Assembly: GCA_002434305.1 (NCBI GenBank)
Contig: DJJU01000011.1
Span: forward strand, 62,001 to 126,000
Length of the DNA: 64,000 nucleotides
From: Alicycliphilus sp. UBA6560
Lineage (GTDB): Bacteria > Pseudomonadota > Gammaproteobacteria > Burkholderiales > Burkholderiaceae_C
Direction: 5' to 3'
Shown one piece after another: positions 9,151-19,723 of the stretch (within the stretch, counting starts at the first letter, position 1; each line of letters opens with the position of its first letter). The translations under genes were made by a program, and so were the position numbers. The notes below the pieces were generated by a model. The model was not told the origin of the DNA, did not search any database, and saw only the letters and a list, made by a program, of their open reading frames with translations.

Positions 9151-10463
9151 AGTGCGCGGAAGTCGTTCACGTTGGTGTGCGTGGGCCCGGTGATCACCAG
9201 GTCCGAGAGCGCATCGAAGAAGCCGTAGGCGTCGTTGCGGTCCAGATGCCCGGGCAGCGACAGGCCCTGCGTGGCGGCGCGCGCCAGCGTGTCGGGGGTC
9301 ACGCGGGCGCCGGCGTTGTCCTCCATGCCGTCGATGCCGTCGGTGTCCGCCGCCAGCGCCCAGACGCCCGGCTGGCCCTGCAGCGCCTGGGCCAGGCCCA
9401 GGCAGAACTCGCCCGCGCGCCCGCCGCGCCCGCGCGGCGTGCCCGGGGGCTGCGCGCGCACGGTGACCGTGGTCTCGCCGCCCGACAGGAGGACGCACGG
9501 CCGGGTGAAGGGCGCATCGTGCCGCGCCACGGCGCGCGCCAGCGCCGCGTGCACCTTGCCCACCTCGCGCGACTCGCCCTCCATCTCGTCGGACAGCACG
9601 TGCGCGGCAATGCCCGCAGCGCGCGCCGCCTCGGCCGCCGCCGCCAGCGACTGTGCGGGCGTGGCGATCAGGCGCACCTCGCTGCGCGCCAGCCGCGCAT
9701 CGCCGGGCTTCGGAGTTTCCAGTTCGCCGCGCTGCAGCGCCTGGCGCACGTCGGCAGGGATGTCGATGCGGTAGCGCTCAAGAACAGCCAGCGCGTCGGC
9801 GCAGGTACTGGCGTCGGCCACGGTGGGGCCGCTGGCGATCACCGACGGGTCGTCGCCCGGCACGTCGCTGATGGCCAGGGTCAGTACCCGAGCCGGGGCG
9901 CAGGCGGCCGCCAGGCGCCCGCCCTTGATGCGCGACAGGTGCTTGCGCACACAGTTCATCTCGCCGATGGCCGCGCCGCTTTGCAGCAGCTCGCGGTTGA
10001 TGCGCTGCTTGTCGGCCAGCTCCAGCCCGTCGGCCGGCAGCGTCAGCAGGGCCGAGCCGCCGCCGGAGATCAGGCACAGCACCAGGTCGTCCGCGGTCAG
10101 GCCCTGCGCCAGGGCCAGAATGCGCTCAGCCGCGGCCAGGCCGGCGGCGTCGGGCACGGGGTGGGCGGCCTCGACCACCTCGATGCGCTGCGCCAGACCG
10201 GCCGGGCGCGGCGGCACGTGGCCGTAGCGTGTGACGACCAGCCCGGACAGCGGCGCGTCGGCCGGCCACAGCGCCTCCAGCGCCTGCGCCATGGCCCCGC
10301 CGGCCTTGCCCGCGCCCAGCACCAGCGTGCGCCCCTTGGGTGGCGCCGGCAGGTGCGCGCCCAGGGTGTGCAGCGGCTGGGCGCGCTGCACGGCGGCGTC
10401 AAACAGGTCGCGCAGGAACGGCTGCGGCTGGGTGTGCGGGTCGTGGATCTGGGGACGGGTCAT
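9138..10463 (-). CDS. Glycerate 2-kinase (MOFRL family, hydroxypyruvate reductase/TtuD-like)
   Basis: Phosphorylates D-glycerate to 2-phosphoglycerate, returning C3 carbon to glycolysis. The 441-residue protein has the GckA N-domain (LVLGAGKAGGAMAQALE, about residues 48-64; LISGGGSALL, about 140-149; KHLSRIKGGRLA) and a C-terminal MOFRL domain (CVLLSGGETTVTV, then DTDGIDG and the closing TGPTHTNVNDFRALLI). Old annotations call this family hydroxypyruvate reductase. Ureide breakdown yields glyoxylate, which is routed through tartronate semialdehyde to glycerate, so the enzyme fits the pathway, though glyoxylate carboligase is not in the window. The start is uncertain because the RBS is weak; two in-frame upstream codons are possible. 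It is divergent from gntR and shares operator C. Confidence 0.9.
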   Translation of the reverse strand: MTRPQIHDPHTQPQPFLRDLFDAAVQRAQPLHTLGAHLPAPPKGRTLVLGAGKAGGAMAQALEALWPADAPLSGLVVTRYGHVPPRPAGLAQRIEVVEAAHPVPDAAGLAAAERILALAQGLTADDLVLCLISGGGSALLTLPADGLELADKQRINRELLQSGAAIGEMNCVRKHLSRIKGGRLAAACAPARVLTLAISDVPGDDPSVIASGPTVADASTCADALAVLERYRIDIPADVRQALQRGELETPKPGDARLARSEVRLIATPAQSLAAAAEAARAAGIAAHVLSDEMEGESREVGKVHAALARAVARHDAPFTRPCVLLSGGETTVTVRAQPPGTPRGRGGRAGEFCLGLAQALQGQPGVWALAADTDGIDGMEDNAGARVTPDTLARAATQGLSLPGHLDRNDAYGFFDALSDLVITGPTHTNVNDFRALLIL

Positions 10464-10513
10464 GCGCCGCATTATGAAAGCCGACATAGCCCGGGTCGGT
10501 CAACCGGTTCACC

Positions 10514-10533
10514 AAAACTGTATACAAAAATTG
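10514..10533. promoter_or_regulatory. Candidate operator C of the purine GntR regulon (autoregulatory)
   Basis: Reads AAAACTGTATACAAAAATTG. In reverse complement this is CAATTTTTGTATACAGTTTT, the same arrangement as sites B and D. It ends 23 bp before the gntR ATG and lies 50 bp upstream of the divergent glycerate kinase start, a usual place for autoregulation plus control of the neighbour. Confidence 0.65.
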
Positions 10534-10556
10534 TTTTACGGCGCTATGATGACCGC

Positions 10557-11225
10557 ATGGACACCTCCACCACCAGCCACATCGTCGAGAGCCTGACCCG
10601 GGCCATCGTCGAGCACCGCCTGCTGCCCGGCACCAAGCTGGCCGAGCAGAAGCTGGCGGACCATTTCGGCGTCTCGCGCACCCTGGTGCGCCAGGCACTG
10701 TTCCAGCTGTCGCAAAACCGCCTGATCCGCCTGGAGCCGGCACGCGGCGCCTTCGTGGCCACGCCTTCGGTGGACGAGGCGCAGCAGGTCTTCGCCGTGC
10801 GCCGCATGCTCGAGGGCGCCATGGTGCGCGCCTTCGTGGCGCAGAGCACGGCCGCGCAGATCCGCGCCTTGAAGGCCCACGTGGCGGCCGAGAAGAAGGC
10901 CATGGACGGCGGCGACGTCGGCCAGCGCACCGAGCTGCTGGGCGACTTCCACGTGCGCATGGCCGAGCTGATGGGCAACGCCGTGCTGGCCCAGCTGCTG
11001 GGCGAGCTGATCTCGCGCTGCGCCCTGATCACGCTGATGTACCAGTCCACCAGCGCCGCCGAGCATTCGCACGAGGAGCACGCCCGCATCGTCGAGGCGC
11101 TGGCCCGGCGCGACGAGGAAGCCGCCGTGCTGCTGATGCAGGAGCACCTGGACAACGTGCAGGCCGGGCTGGTGTTCGACCGCGAGCTGCCCACCAGCGA
11201 CCTGTCCATGGCCCTGTCCTCCTGA
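10557..11225 (+). CDS. GntR-family transcriptional regulator with FCD domain, probable purine-catabolism regulator
   Basis: A 222-residue regulator of the FadR subfamily. The winged helix-turn-helix occupies residues 5-70, with the recognition region LAEQKLADHFGVSRTLVRQA at about 30-49. The FCD ligand domain (about 75-210) keeps the usual metal or ligand residues: the Asp/His of DFHVRMAEL and the His of HSHEEHARIV. It sits between glycerate kinase and puuE, and puuE starts 34 bp downstream, so the regulator is probably first in the puuE-uraD/allC-M20 operon. Four GTATACA sites in the locus are its likely targets. The effector is unknown; allantoin, urate or glyoxylate are candidates by context. 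Confidence 0.88.
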   Translation: MDTSTTSHIVESLTRAIVEHRLLPGTKLAEQKLADHFGVSRTLVRQALFQLSQNRLIRLEPARGAFVATPSVDEAQQVFAVRRMLEGAMVRAFVAQSTAAQIRALKAHVAAEKKAMDGGDVGQRTELLGDFHVRMAELMGNAVLAQLLGELISRCALITLMYQSTSAAEHSHEEHARIVEALARRDEEAAVLLMQEHLDNVQAGLVFDRELPTSDLSMALSS

Positions 11226-11259
11226 AATCCCCCGATTCCCCGCAACGAGCAGCAGCACG

Positions 11260-12216
11260 ATGTACGACGCCCGCGCCCCCTACCCCCGCGACCTGGTCGG
11301 CTACGGCCGCCACACGCCCCACCCGCGCTGGCCGGGCAAGGCCCGCATCGCCGTGCAGTTCGTGCTGAACTACGAGGAAGGCGGCGAGAACAGCGTGCTG
11401 CACGGCGACGCGGCGAGCGAACAGTTCCTGTCCGAGATGTTCAACCCCGCGGCCTACCCGGCGCGGCACATGAGCATGGAGGGCATCTACGAATACGGCT
11501 CGCGCGCCGGCGTGTGGCGCCTGCTGCGCGAGTTCGAGCGACGCGGCCTGCCGCTCACGGTCTTCGGCGTGGCCACGGCCCTCAAGCGCCACCGCGAGGT
11601 GGCCCAGGCCTTCGACGAGCTGGGCCACGAGGTCGCCTGCCACGGGCTGAAGTGGATTCACTACCAGGACGCGCCCGAAGAACTGGAGCGCGCCCACATG
11701 CATGAGTGCCTGGCCATCTTCGACGCGCTGTACGGCCAGGGGGGCGACCACGCCCTGGGCTGGTACACCGGCCGCGACAGCCCCAACACCCACCGCCTGG
11801 TGGCCGACGCGGGGCGTTTCGTCTATGACAGCGACTACTACGGCGACGACCTGCCCTTTTGGATGCAGGTCGGCAAGAGCGACGGCAGCGCGCACCGCCA
11901 GCTCATCGTGCCCTACACGCTGGACGTGAACGACATGCGCTTTGCATTGCCCCAGGGGTTTTCGCACGCCGATCCGTTCTTCCAGTATCTGCGCGACAGC
12001 TTCGACGTGCTGTACGCCGAGGGCAACCCGGCCGACGAAGACCGCCCGAAGATGATGAGCGTCGGCATGCACTGCCGGCTGCTGGGCCGGCCCGGGCGCA
12101 TCGCCGCGCTGCAGCGCTTTCTGGACCACATCCAGCGGCACGAGCACGTCTGGGTGTGCCGCCGGATCGACTTGGCGCGCCACTGGGCCACACAGCACCC
12201 GGCACCGGCGATTTGA
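11260..12216 (+). CDS. puuE: Allantoinase PuuE (polysaccharide-deacetylase fold)
   Basis: Opens the allantoin ring to give allantoate; this is the cofactor-independent type unrelated to metal-dependent AllB. The 318-residue protein has the characteristic beginning YPRDLVGYGRHTPHPRWPG, then VQFVLNYEEGGENSVLHGD, GVWRLLREFERR, EVACHGLKWIHYQ, SPNTHRLV and YDSDYYGDDLPFW, all typical of PuuE. It is 34 bp downstream of gntR and is followed after 67 bp (containing a palindromic repeat) by the uraD-allC fusion. Confidence 0.95.
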   Translation: MYDARAPYPRDLVGYGRHTPHPRWPGKARIAVQFVLNYEEGGENSVLHGDAASEQFLSEMFNPAAYPARHMSMEGIYEYGSRAGVWRLLREFERRGLPLTVFGVATALKRHREVAQAFDELGHEVACHGLKWIHYQDAPEELERAHMHECLAIFDALYGQGGDHALGWYTGRDSPNTHRLVADAGRFVYDSDYYGDDLPFWMQVGKSDGSAHRQLIVPYTLDVNDMRFALPQGFSHADPFFQYLRDSFDVLYAEGNPADEDRPKMMSVGMHCRLLGRPGRIAALQRFLDHIQRHEHVWVCRRIDLARHWATQHPAPAI

Positions 12217-12274
12217 ATAAAAAAGGCCTCCAGCGCTTATGCAGCAAGCGCTGGCAGCTCACATTTTCATAGTA
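12217..12274 (+). repeat. Dispersed palindromic repeat copy, between puuE and uraD-allC
   Basis: Well conserved: AAAAAAGGCCTCCAGCGCTT, short loop, CAAGCGCTGGCAGCT, then CATTTTCATAG. It fills nearly the whole gap inside the operon and ends just before the AGGAG of the next gene. Confidence 0.85.
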
Positions 12275-12283
12275 GGAGACACC

Positions 12284-14059
12284 GTGGCCCTGACCCTGGA
12301 ACAACTGAACGCCGCGTCGCTACCCGACGCCGTGGCCCTGCTGGACGGCGTGTACGAGCATTCGCCCTGGATCGCCGAAGCCGCGCTGGCGCAGCGGCCC
12401 TTCAGGTCGTTGGCCCACCTCAAGCACGCCATGGTGCGGGTGCTGGCCCAGGCGGGCGTGGACAAACAGCTGGCGCTGATCCGCGCGCACCCGGAGCTGG
12501 CCGGCAGGGCCGCGGTCAGCCAGCAGCTGACGGCCGAATCCACCAACGAGCAGAGCCGCGCCGGGCTGACCGACTGCTCGCCCGAGGAGTTCGCCCGCAT
12601 CCAGCAGCTGAACGCCGAGTACAACGCGCGCTTCGGCTTTCCTTTCATCCTGGCCGTGCGCGGCCCGCGCGGCCTGGGCCTGCCGCGCAGCGAGATCATC
12701 GACACCTTCGCCCGCCGCCTGGGCAACCCGCCCCAGTTCGAGCGCGAAGAGGCGCTACGCAACATCCACCGCATCGCAGAGATCCGGCTGAACGACAAGT
12801 TCGGCTACCAGCCTACCCTGGGCAACGACGTGTGGGACTGGCACGAGCGCCTGGCCCGCCACAGCGACCCGGGCTACGCCGAGCAGGGCCAGCTCACCGT
12901 CACCTACCTCACCGACGCGCACCGCGCCTGCGCCCAGCACATCAGCCACTGGATGCGCGAGAGCGGCTTCGACGAGGTCGAGATCGACGCCGTGGGCAAC
13001 GTGGTCGGGCGCTACCGCCCCGCGGCAGGGGACGGCAAATATCTCATGACCGGCAGTCACTACGACACGGTGAGGAACGGCGGCAAGTACGACGGACGCC
13101 TGGGCATCTTCGTGCCCATGGCCGCCGTGCGCGAGCTGCACCGGCAAGGCCGGCGCCTGCCCTTCGGCATCGAGGTGGTGGCGTTCTCCGAGGAGGAAGG
13201 CCAGCGCTACAAGGCCACCTTCCTGGGCTCGGGAGCGCTGACCGGCCACTTCGACACCGCCTGGCTGGAGCAGCGCGATGCCGACGGCATCACCATGCGC
13301 CAGGCCATGCAGCACGCCGGCCTGTGCGTTCAGGATATCCCCAAGCTCAAGCGCGACCCGGCCCGCTACCTGGGCTTCGTGGAGGTGCACATCGAGCAGG
13401 GCCCGGTGCTGGCCGAGCTGGACCTGCCGCTGGGCGTGGTCACCAGCATCAACGGCTGCGCCCGCTACGTCTGCGAGATGACGGGCATGGCCAGCCACGC
13501 CGGCACCACGCCCATGGACCGCCGCCGCGATGCCGCCCTGGGTGTGGCCGAGCTGGCGCTGTACATGGAGCAGCGCGCCCTGCAGGACAGCGGCTGCGTG
13601 GCCACCATGGGCATGCTGGCCGTGCCCTCGGGCTCCATCAACGTGGTGCCCGGGCGCTGCGCCTTCAGCATGGACATGCGCGCACCCACCGACGCGCAGC
13701 GCGACGCCCTGGTGGCCGACGTGCTGGCGCGCCTGCGCGCCATCGCCCAGCGCCGCGGCCTGCAGTACACGGCCGAGCTGGCCATGCAGGCCTCGGCCGC
13801 GCCCAGCGACCCCGTCTGGCAGCGGCGCTGGGAGTCCGCCGTGCAGGCCGTGGGCGCACCCCTGTACCGCCTGCCCAGCGGCGCCGGCCACGACGCCATG
13901 AAGCTGCACGAACTGATGCCCCAGGCCATGCTGTTCGTGCGCGGGCTCCACAGCGGCATCAGCCACAACCCGCTGGAGTCCACCACCAGCGACGACATGC
14001 AGCTGGCCGTAGACGCCTTCAGCCACCTGCTGGGCCAGCTCGCCGCCGAGATGGCCTGA
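12284..14059 (+). CDS. Fused OHCU decarboxylase (UraD) and allantoate amidohydrolase (AllC-type)
   Basis: A bifunctional 591-residue protein. Residues 1-170 are UraD: RPFRSLAHLKHAM, RAHPELAG (His69, likely catalytic), ESTNEQSRAGL and GFPFILAVRG, decarboxylating OHCU to S-allantoin. Residues about 185-591 are an M20 amidase of the AllC/ureidoglycolate-hydrolase group with metal-site motifs GSHYDTV (His259), GGKYDGRLG (Asp270), FSEEEGQR, EVHIEQGP and SHNPLEST. It therefore covers the steps on both sides of PuuE. The start is GTG: AGGAG lies 5 nt before it, while the upstream ATG falls inside the repeat without an RBS. Whether the C-terminal half uses allantoate, ureidoglycolate or both cannot be told from sequence. 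Confidence 0.93.
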   Translation: MALTLEQLNAASLPDAVALLDGVYEHSPWIAEAALAQRPFRSLAHLKHAMVRVLAQAGVDKQLALIRAHPELAGRAAVSQQLTAESTNEQSRAGLTDCSPEEFARIQQLNAEYNARFGFPFILAVRGPRGLGLPRSEIIDTFARRLGNPPQFEREEALRNIHRIAEIRLNDKFGYQPTLGNDVWDWHERLARHSDPGYAEQGQLTVTYLTDAHRACAQHISHWMRESGFDEVEIDAVGNVVGRYRPAAGDGKYLMTGSHYDTVRNGGKYDGRLGIFVPMAAVRELHRQGRRLPFGIEVVAFSEEEGQRYKATFLGSGALTGHFDTAWLEQRDADGITMRQAMQHAGLCVQDIPKLKRDPARYLGFVEVHIEQGPVLAELDLPLGVVTSINGCARYVCEMTGMASHAGTTPMDRRRDAALGVAELALYMEQRALQDSGCVATMGMLAVPSGSINVVPGRCAFSMDMRAPTDAQRDALVADVLARLRAIAQRRGLQYTAELAMQASAAPSDPVWQRRWESAVQAVGAPLYRLPSGAGHDAMKLHELMPQAMLFVRGLHSGISHNPLESTTSDDMQLAVDAFSHLLGQLAAEMA

Positions 14060-14081
14060 TACCTCTTTCACACGGACCGCC

Positions 14082-15350
14082 ATGAACCCCGACCGCCAAG
14101 CCACCTATGCCGCGCTGGATGCGTGGATCGACCAGCACTTCGACGAGCAGGTGCAGTTTCTGCAGGCGCTGGTGCGCGTGCCCACCGACACCCCGCCGGG
14201 CAACAACGCGCCGCATGCCGAACGCACGGCCGAGCTGCTCGCGCCCTTCGGTTTTGAGGCCGAGCGCCACGCCGTGCCCGAAAGCGCGGTGCGCGACTAC
14301 GGCATGCAGTCCATCACCAACCTCATCGTGCGCCGCCCCTATGGCGATGGCGGCCGCACCATCGCCCTGAATGCCCACGGCGACGTGGTGCCCCCGGGCG
14401 AGGGCTGGACGCACGACCCCTACGGCGCCGAAGTGGTGGACGGGCGCATGTACGGCCGCGCCACCGCCGTGAGCAAGAGCGATTTCTCCACCTTCACCTG
14501 GGCCGTGCGCGCGCTGGAGGCCGTGGCCCGGCCGCGCCAGGGCGCGGTGGAGCTGCACTTCACCTACGACGAGGAGTTCGGCGGCCTGCTGGGCCCCGGC
14601 TGGCTTTTGGCCCAGGGGCTGACGAAGCCCGACCTGATGATCGCCGCGGGCTTTTCCTACGAGGTGGTCACCGCGCACAACGGCTGCCTGCAGATGGAGG
14701 TCACGGTGCACGGCAAGATGGCCCACGCCGCCGTGCCGCGCACTGGTGTGGACGCGCTGCAGGGCGCCGTGGCGCTGATGAACGCGCTGTACGCCGAGAA
14801 CGCCAGGTACCGCCAAGTGCGCTCGCAGGTGCCGGGCATCGACCACCCCTATCTGAACATCGGCCGCATCGAGGGCGGCACCAACACCAACGTCATTCCG
14901 GGCAAGGTGGTGCTCAAGCTCGACCGCCGCATGATCCCCGAGGAGAAGCCGGCCGAGGTGGAGGCCAGCCTGCGCGCCGTGATCGCCCAGGCCGTGCAGA
15001 AGTTCAACGCCGAGCACGGCTACGCCGGCGAGGACGCCGTGCGCGTGGACATCCGGCGGCTGTTGCTGGCCAATGCCATGACGCCCCTTCCCGGCAATGC
15101 GCCGCTGGTGGACGCCATTCAGAAGCACGGTGAGGCGGTCTTTGGCGAAAAGCCCCCGGCCGTGGGCACGCCGCTGTACACCGACGTGCGCCTGTACGTG
15201 GAGCGCGGCATCCCCGGCGTGATCTACGGCGCCGGCCCGCGCACGGTGCTGGACAGCCACGCCAAGCGCGCCGACGAGCGCATCGAGCTGGCTGACCTGC
15301 GCCGCGCCACCAAGGTGGTGGCGCGCAGCCTGGTGGACCTGCTGGCCTGA
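14082..15350 (+). CDS. M20-family metallopeptidase/amidohydrolase (ArgE/DapE-like)
   Basis: A 422-residue dinuclear-zinc hydrolase. Metal-site motifs are LNAHGDVVPPGEGW, the RATAVSKSD segment where most homologs have an Asp, FTYDEEFGG with the catalytic acid, the dimerisation domain beginning NGCLQMEVTVHGKMAHAAVP, and the C-terminal YGAGPRTVLDSHAKRADE. It starts 22 bp after the uraD-allC stop, so it is co-transcribed with the purine genes. A carbamoyl or ureido amino acid is the likely kind of substrate, but the exact one is unknown. The residue usually Gly/Asp in the bridging motif (GRGAxDMK in homologs) reads GRATAVSKSD, so the Asp is displaced. Confidence 0.82.
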   Translation: MNPDRQATYAALDAWIDQHFDEQVQFLQALVRVPTDTPPGNNAPHAERTAELLAPFGFEAERHAVPESAVRDYGMQSITNLIVRRPYGDGGRTIALNAHGDVVPPGEGWTHDPYGAEVVDGRMYGRATAVSKSDFSTFTWAVRALEAVARPRQGAVELHFTYDEEFGGLLGPGWLLAQGLTKPDLMIAAGFSYEVVTAHNGCLQMEVTVHGKMAHAAVPRTGVDALQGAVALMNALYAENARYRQVRSQVPGIDHPYLNIGRIEGGTNTNVIPGKVVLKLDRRMIPEEKPAEVEASLRAVIAQAVQKFNAEHGYAGEDAVRVDIRRLLLANAMTPLPGNAPLVDAIQKHGEAVFGEKPPAVGTPLYTDVRLYVERGIPGVIYGAGPRTVLDSHAKRADERIELADLRRATKVVARSLVDLLA

Positions 15351-15566
15351 CGCGGCCCTTCCCCTCCCGCCTCACGCAACCCGGCCCAGGCCGAGTTTTT
15401 CATGCCCGCGCCTGGCGGCATTTTTCATATTGCGGCGTGACTTGCTGCGGTGCAAAACACGGCAGGGCCGAGACGGGGCCAACGGGCCGAAAAGGCCATC
15501 CTGACACGGGCAAACCCCTAGCAAAACGGGCCTGCCGCGGCCGTTTTCCCGGTGTCTGACGCAAAG

Positions 15567-15591
15567 GGTTTTGTATACACTTTTTGTATGG
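15567..15591. promoter_or_regulatory. Candidate operator D of the purine GntR regulon (permease promoter)
   Basis: Contains TTTTGTATACACTTTTTGTA, almost identical in layout to site B. It lies about 85 bp upstream of the NCS2 permease start in a gap of 320 bp that holds no gene; the rest of that gap shows no other recognisable element. Confidence 0.65.
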
Positions 15592-15674
15592 ATCGGTGTG
15601 CGCAATCGCCCCACGACCGGACCAACCTGCCACGCCGCTGCTGCGGCGCGCCCGTGAGGAACCAAGGAAGACCC

Positions 15675-17162
15675 ATGTCCACGACCGTCCATCCCGTTGA
15701 CGAAAAACTCCCCTGGGGCCGCGCGGCCACGCTGGGGCTGCAGCACGTGCTGGTCATGTATGCCGGCGCGGTGGCGGTGCCGCTGATCGTGGGGCGGGCA
15801 CTGAACCTGCCGCCCGACCAGGTGGCCCACCTGATCTCGGCCGACCTGTTCGTCTGCGGCCTGGTGACGCTGATCCAGGCATGGGGCTGCACGCAGTGGT
15901 TCGGCATCCGGTTGCCGGTGATGATGGGCGTGACCTTCGCCGCCGTGGCGCCTATGGTGTCCATGGCGCAGGCCACGGGGGGGCAGCTGGGCGCGGGGCT
16001 GATCTTCGGCTCGGTGATCGGCGCGGGGGTGGTCTCCATCCTGATCGCGCCGTTCATGAGCCGCATGCTGCGCTTTTTCCCGCCGGTGGTCACCGGCACC
16101 ATCATCGCCGTGATCGGCATCAGCCTGATGCGCGTGGGCATCAACTGGATCTTCGGCAACCCCGTGGGCCCCACGGCGCCCTCGGTGCCCAATCCCGAGC
16201 ACCTGAAGTGGCTGGCCGAGGCCCAGGCCGCCGCCGGCGCGCCGGGCTCGGCGCTGCCCCCGGTGCCCAAGGGCTTCGCAGTGGTGCCCACCGTCCCCAA
16301 CCCCAAGTACGCCGACCTGACGGGCGTGGGCATCTCCGGCATCGTGCTGCTGACCATCTTGCTGGTGGCACGCTTCGGCCGCGGCTTCGTGGCCAACATC
16401 TCGGTGCTGCTGGGCATCCTCGTTGGCGGCGTCCTCACCGCTGCCATGGGGCTGATGAGCTTTCAGAAGGTGGCCCAGGCCAAGTGGGTCGACGTGGTGC
16501 TGCCCTTCCAGATCGCCACGCCGGTGTTCGACCCGGTGCTGATCCTGACCATGACGCTGGTGATGATCGTGGTGATGATCGAATCCCTGGGCATGTTCCT
16601 GGCACTGGCCGACATGACGGGCAAGGAGATCACCTCCGAAGACCTCAAGCGCGGCCTGCGCACCGACGGCCTGGGCACGCTGATCGGCGGCATCTTCAAC
16701 ACCTTCCCCTACACCAGCTTCTCGCAGAACGTGGGCCTGGTGGCCGTGACCGGCGTGAAGAGCCGCTGGGTCTGCGTGGCCGGCGGCTTCGTTCTGGTGG
16801 TGCTGGGCGTGCTGCCCAAGATGGCGGCGCTGGTGGAGTCGCTGCCCACCGTGGTGCTGGGCGGTGCCGGCCTGGTCATGTTCGGCATGGTGGCGGCCAC
16901 GGGCATCCGCATCCTGTCCAACGTGGATTTCCAGCACAACCGCAACAACGCCATGATCGTGGCCGTCTCCATCGGCGTGGGCATGATCCCGCTGGTGGCG
17001 CCCAACTTCCGCCAGTGGATGCCGCACGCCATCCATCCGCTGATCGAATCCGGTATCCTGCTGTCGTCTCTCGCCGCCGTGGCATTGAACGTATTCTTCA
17101 ACGGCGCCAGCCGCGACACCTCTGCGGCCGTGCTCGCCGCCCGGCAGGCCGACGCCCACTGA
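15675..17162 (+). CDS. NCS2-family xanthine/urate permease
   Basis: Proton-coupled importer of xanthine, urate or uracil in the inner membrane. The 495-residue protein has the 14-span NCS2 fold and family motifs: LGLQHVLVMYAGAVAVPLIVG near the N-terminus, the QAWGCTQWFGIRLPVMMG block, IESLGMFLALADMTG with the motif Glu, FNTFPYTSFSQNVGLVAVTGVKSR (the QNxGxxxxT signature), and a closing loop with MFGMVAATGIRIL. The N-rich/xanthine-urate type (UacT, XanP) fits best, though substrate choice between xanthine and urate is not settled. ATG chosen after AGGAAG. Operator D precedes it and a strong terminator follows. Confidence 0.92.
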   Translation: MSTTVHPVDEKLPWGRAATLGLQHVLVMYAGAVAVPLIVGRALNLPPDQVAHLISADLFVCGLVTLIQAWGCTQWFGIRLPVMMGVTFAAVAPMVSMAQATGGQLGAGLIFGSVIGAGVVSILIAPFMSRMLRFFPPVVTGTIIAVIGISLMRVGINWIFGNPVGPTAPSVPNPEHLKWLAEAQAAAGAPGSALPPVPKGFAVVPTVPNPKYADLTGVGISGIVLLTILLVARFGRGFVANISVLLGILVGGVLTAAMGLMSFQKVAQAKWVDVVLPFQIATPVFDPVLILTMTLVMIVVMIESLGMFLALADMTGKEITSEDLKRGLRTDGLGTLIGGIFNTFPYTSFSQNVGLVAVTGVKSRWVCVAGGFVLVVLGVLPKMAALVESLPTVVLGGAGLVMFGMVAATGIRILSNVDFQHNRNNAMIVAVSIGVGMIPLVAPNFRQWMPHAIHPLIESGILLSSLAAVALNVFFNGASRDTSAAVLAARQADAH

Positions 17163-17214
17163 ACAAGCGCCGCGCCATTCGATACCCTCCACCCGAAGGT
17201 AAAAGACCCCTGAC

Positions 17215-17253
17215 GATGCCCCGTCGGCCGCTGGCTGCCGGGGCATTTTTTGG
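17215..17253 (+). terminator. Rho-independent terminator after the purine permease
   Basis: Stem GATGCCCCG / CCGGGGCAT with an inner part that can also pair, followed by TTTTTT. It closes the purine locus before maeB. Confidence 0.8.
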
Positions 17254-17335
17254 CCCTGCTGGCGGCCCCAGCGCCGTCAGCATGCAGTAAGCTCGTTTTG
17301 ACCGTTTTCCGAGCGCTCAACGCTCCGTTCCCGCC

Positions 17336-19642
<2,307 letters not shown>

Positions 19643-19680
19643 GCTGCCGGCCCCCAGCGGGACAGGCCGGGTTTAATTGA

Positions 19681-19714
19681 CTAGCAAATGATTTGAATTC
19701 AAATCATTTGCTAG
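19681..19714. promoter_or_regulatory. 34-bp perfect palindrome upstream of marR, probable MarR operator
   Basis: Two 17-nt arms, left arm CTAGCAAATGATTTGAA, form an uninterrupted dyad centred on GAATTC at 19695-19700. It is AT-rich against a GC-rich background and ends 9 bp before the marR ATG. A TTGACT at 19677-19682 could be a -35 element. The arrangement is that of an autoregulatory operator of a dimeric MarR protein. Confidence 0.75.
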
Positions 19715-19723
19715 AATTAGGGG

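Noticed and set aside
7977..10556. Plus-strand extension upstream of gntR by about 860 codons
   Set aside because: Antisense to the alcohol dehydrogenase and glycerate kinase. The GntR family N-terminus begins at 10557.
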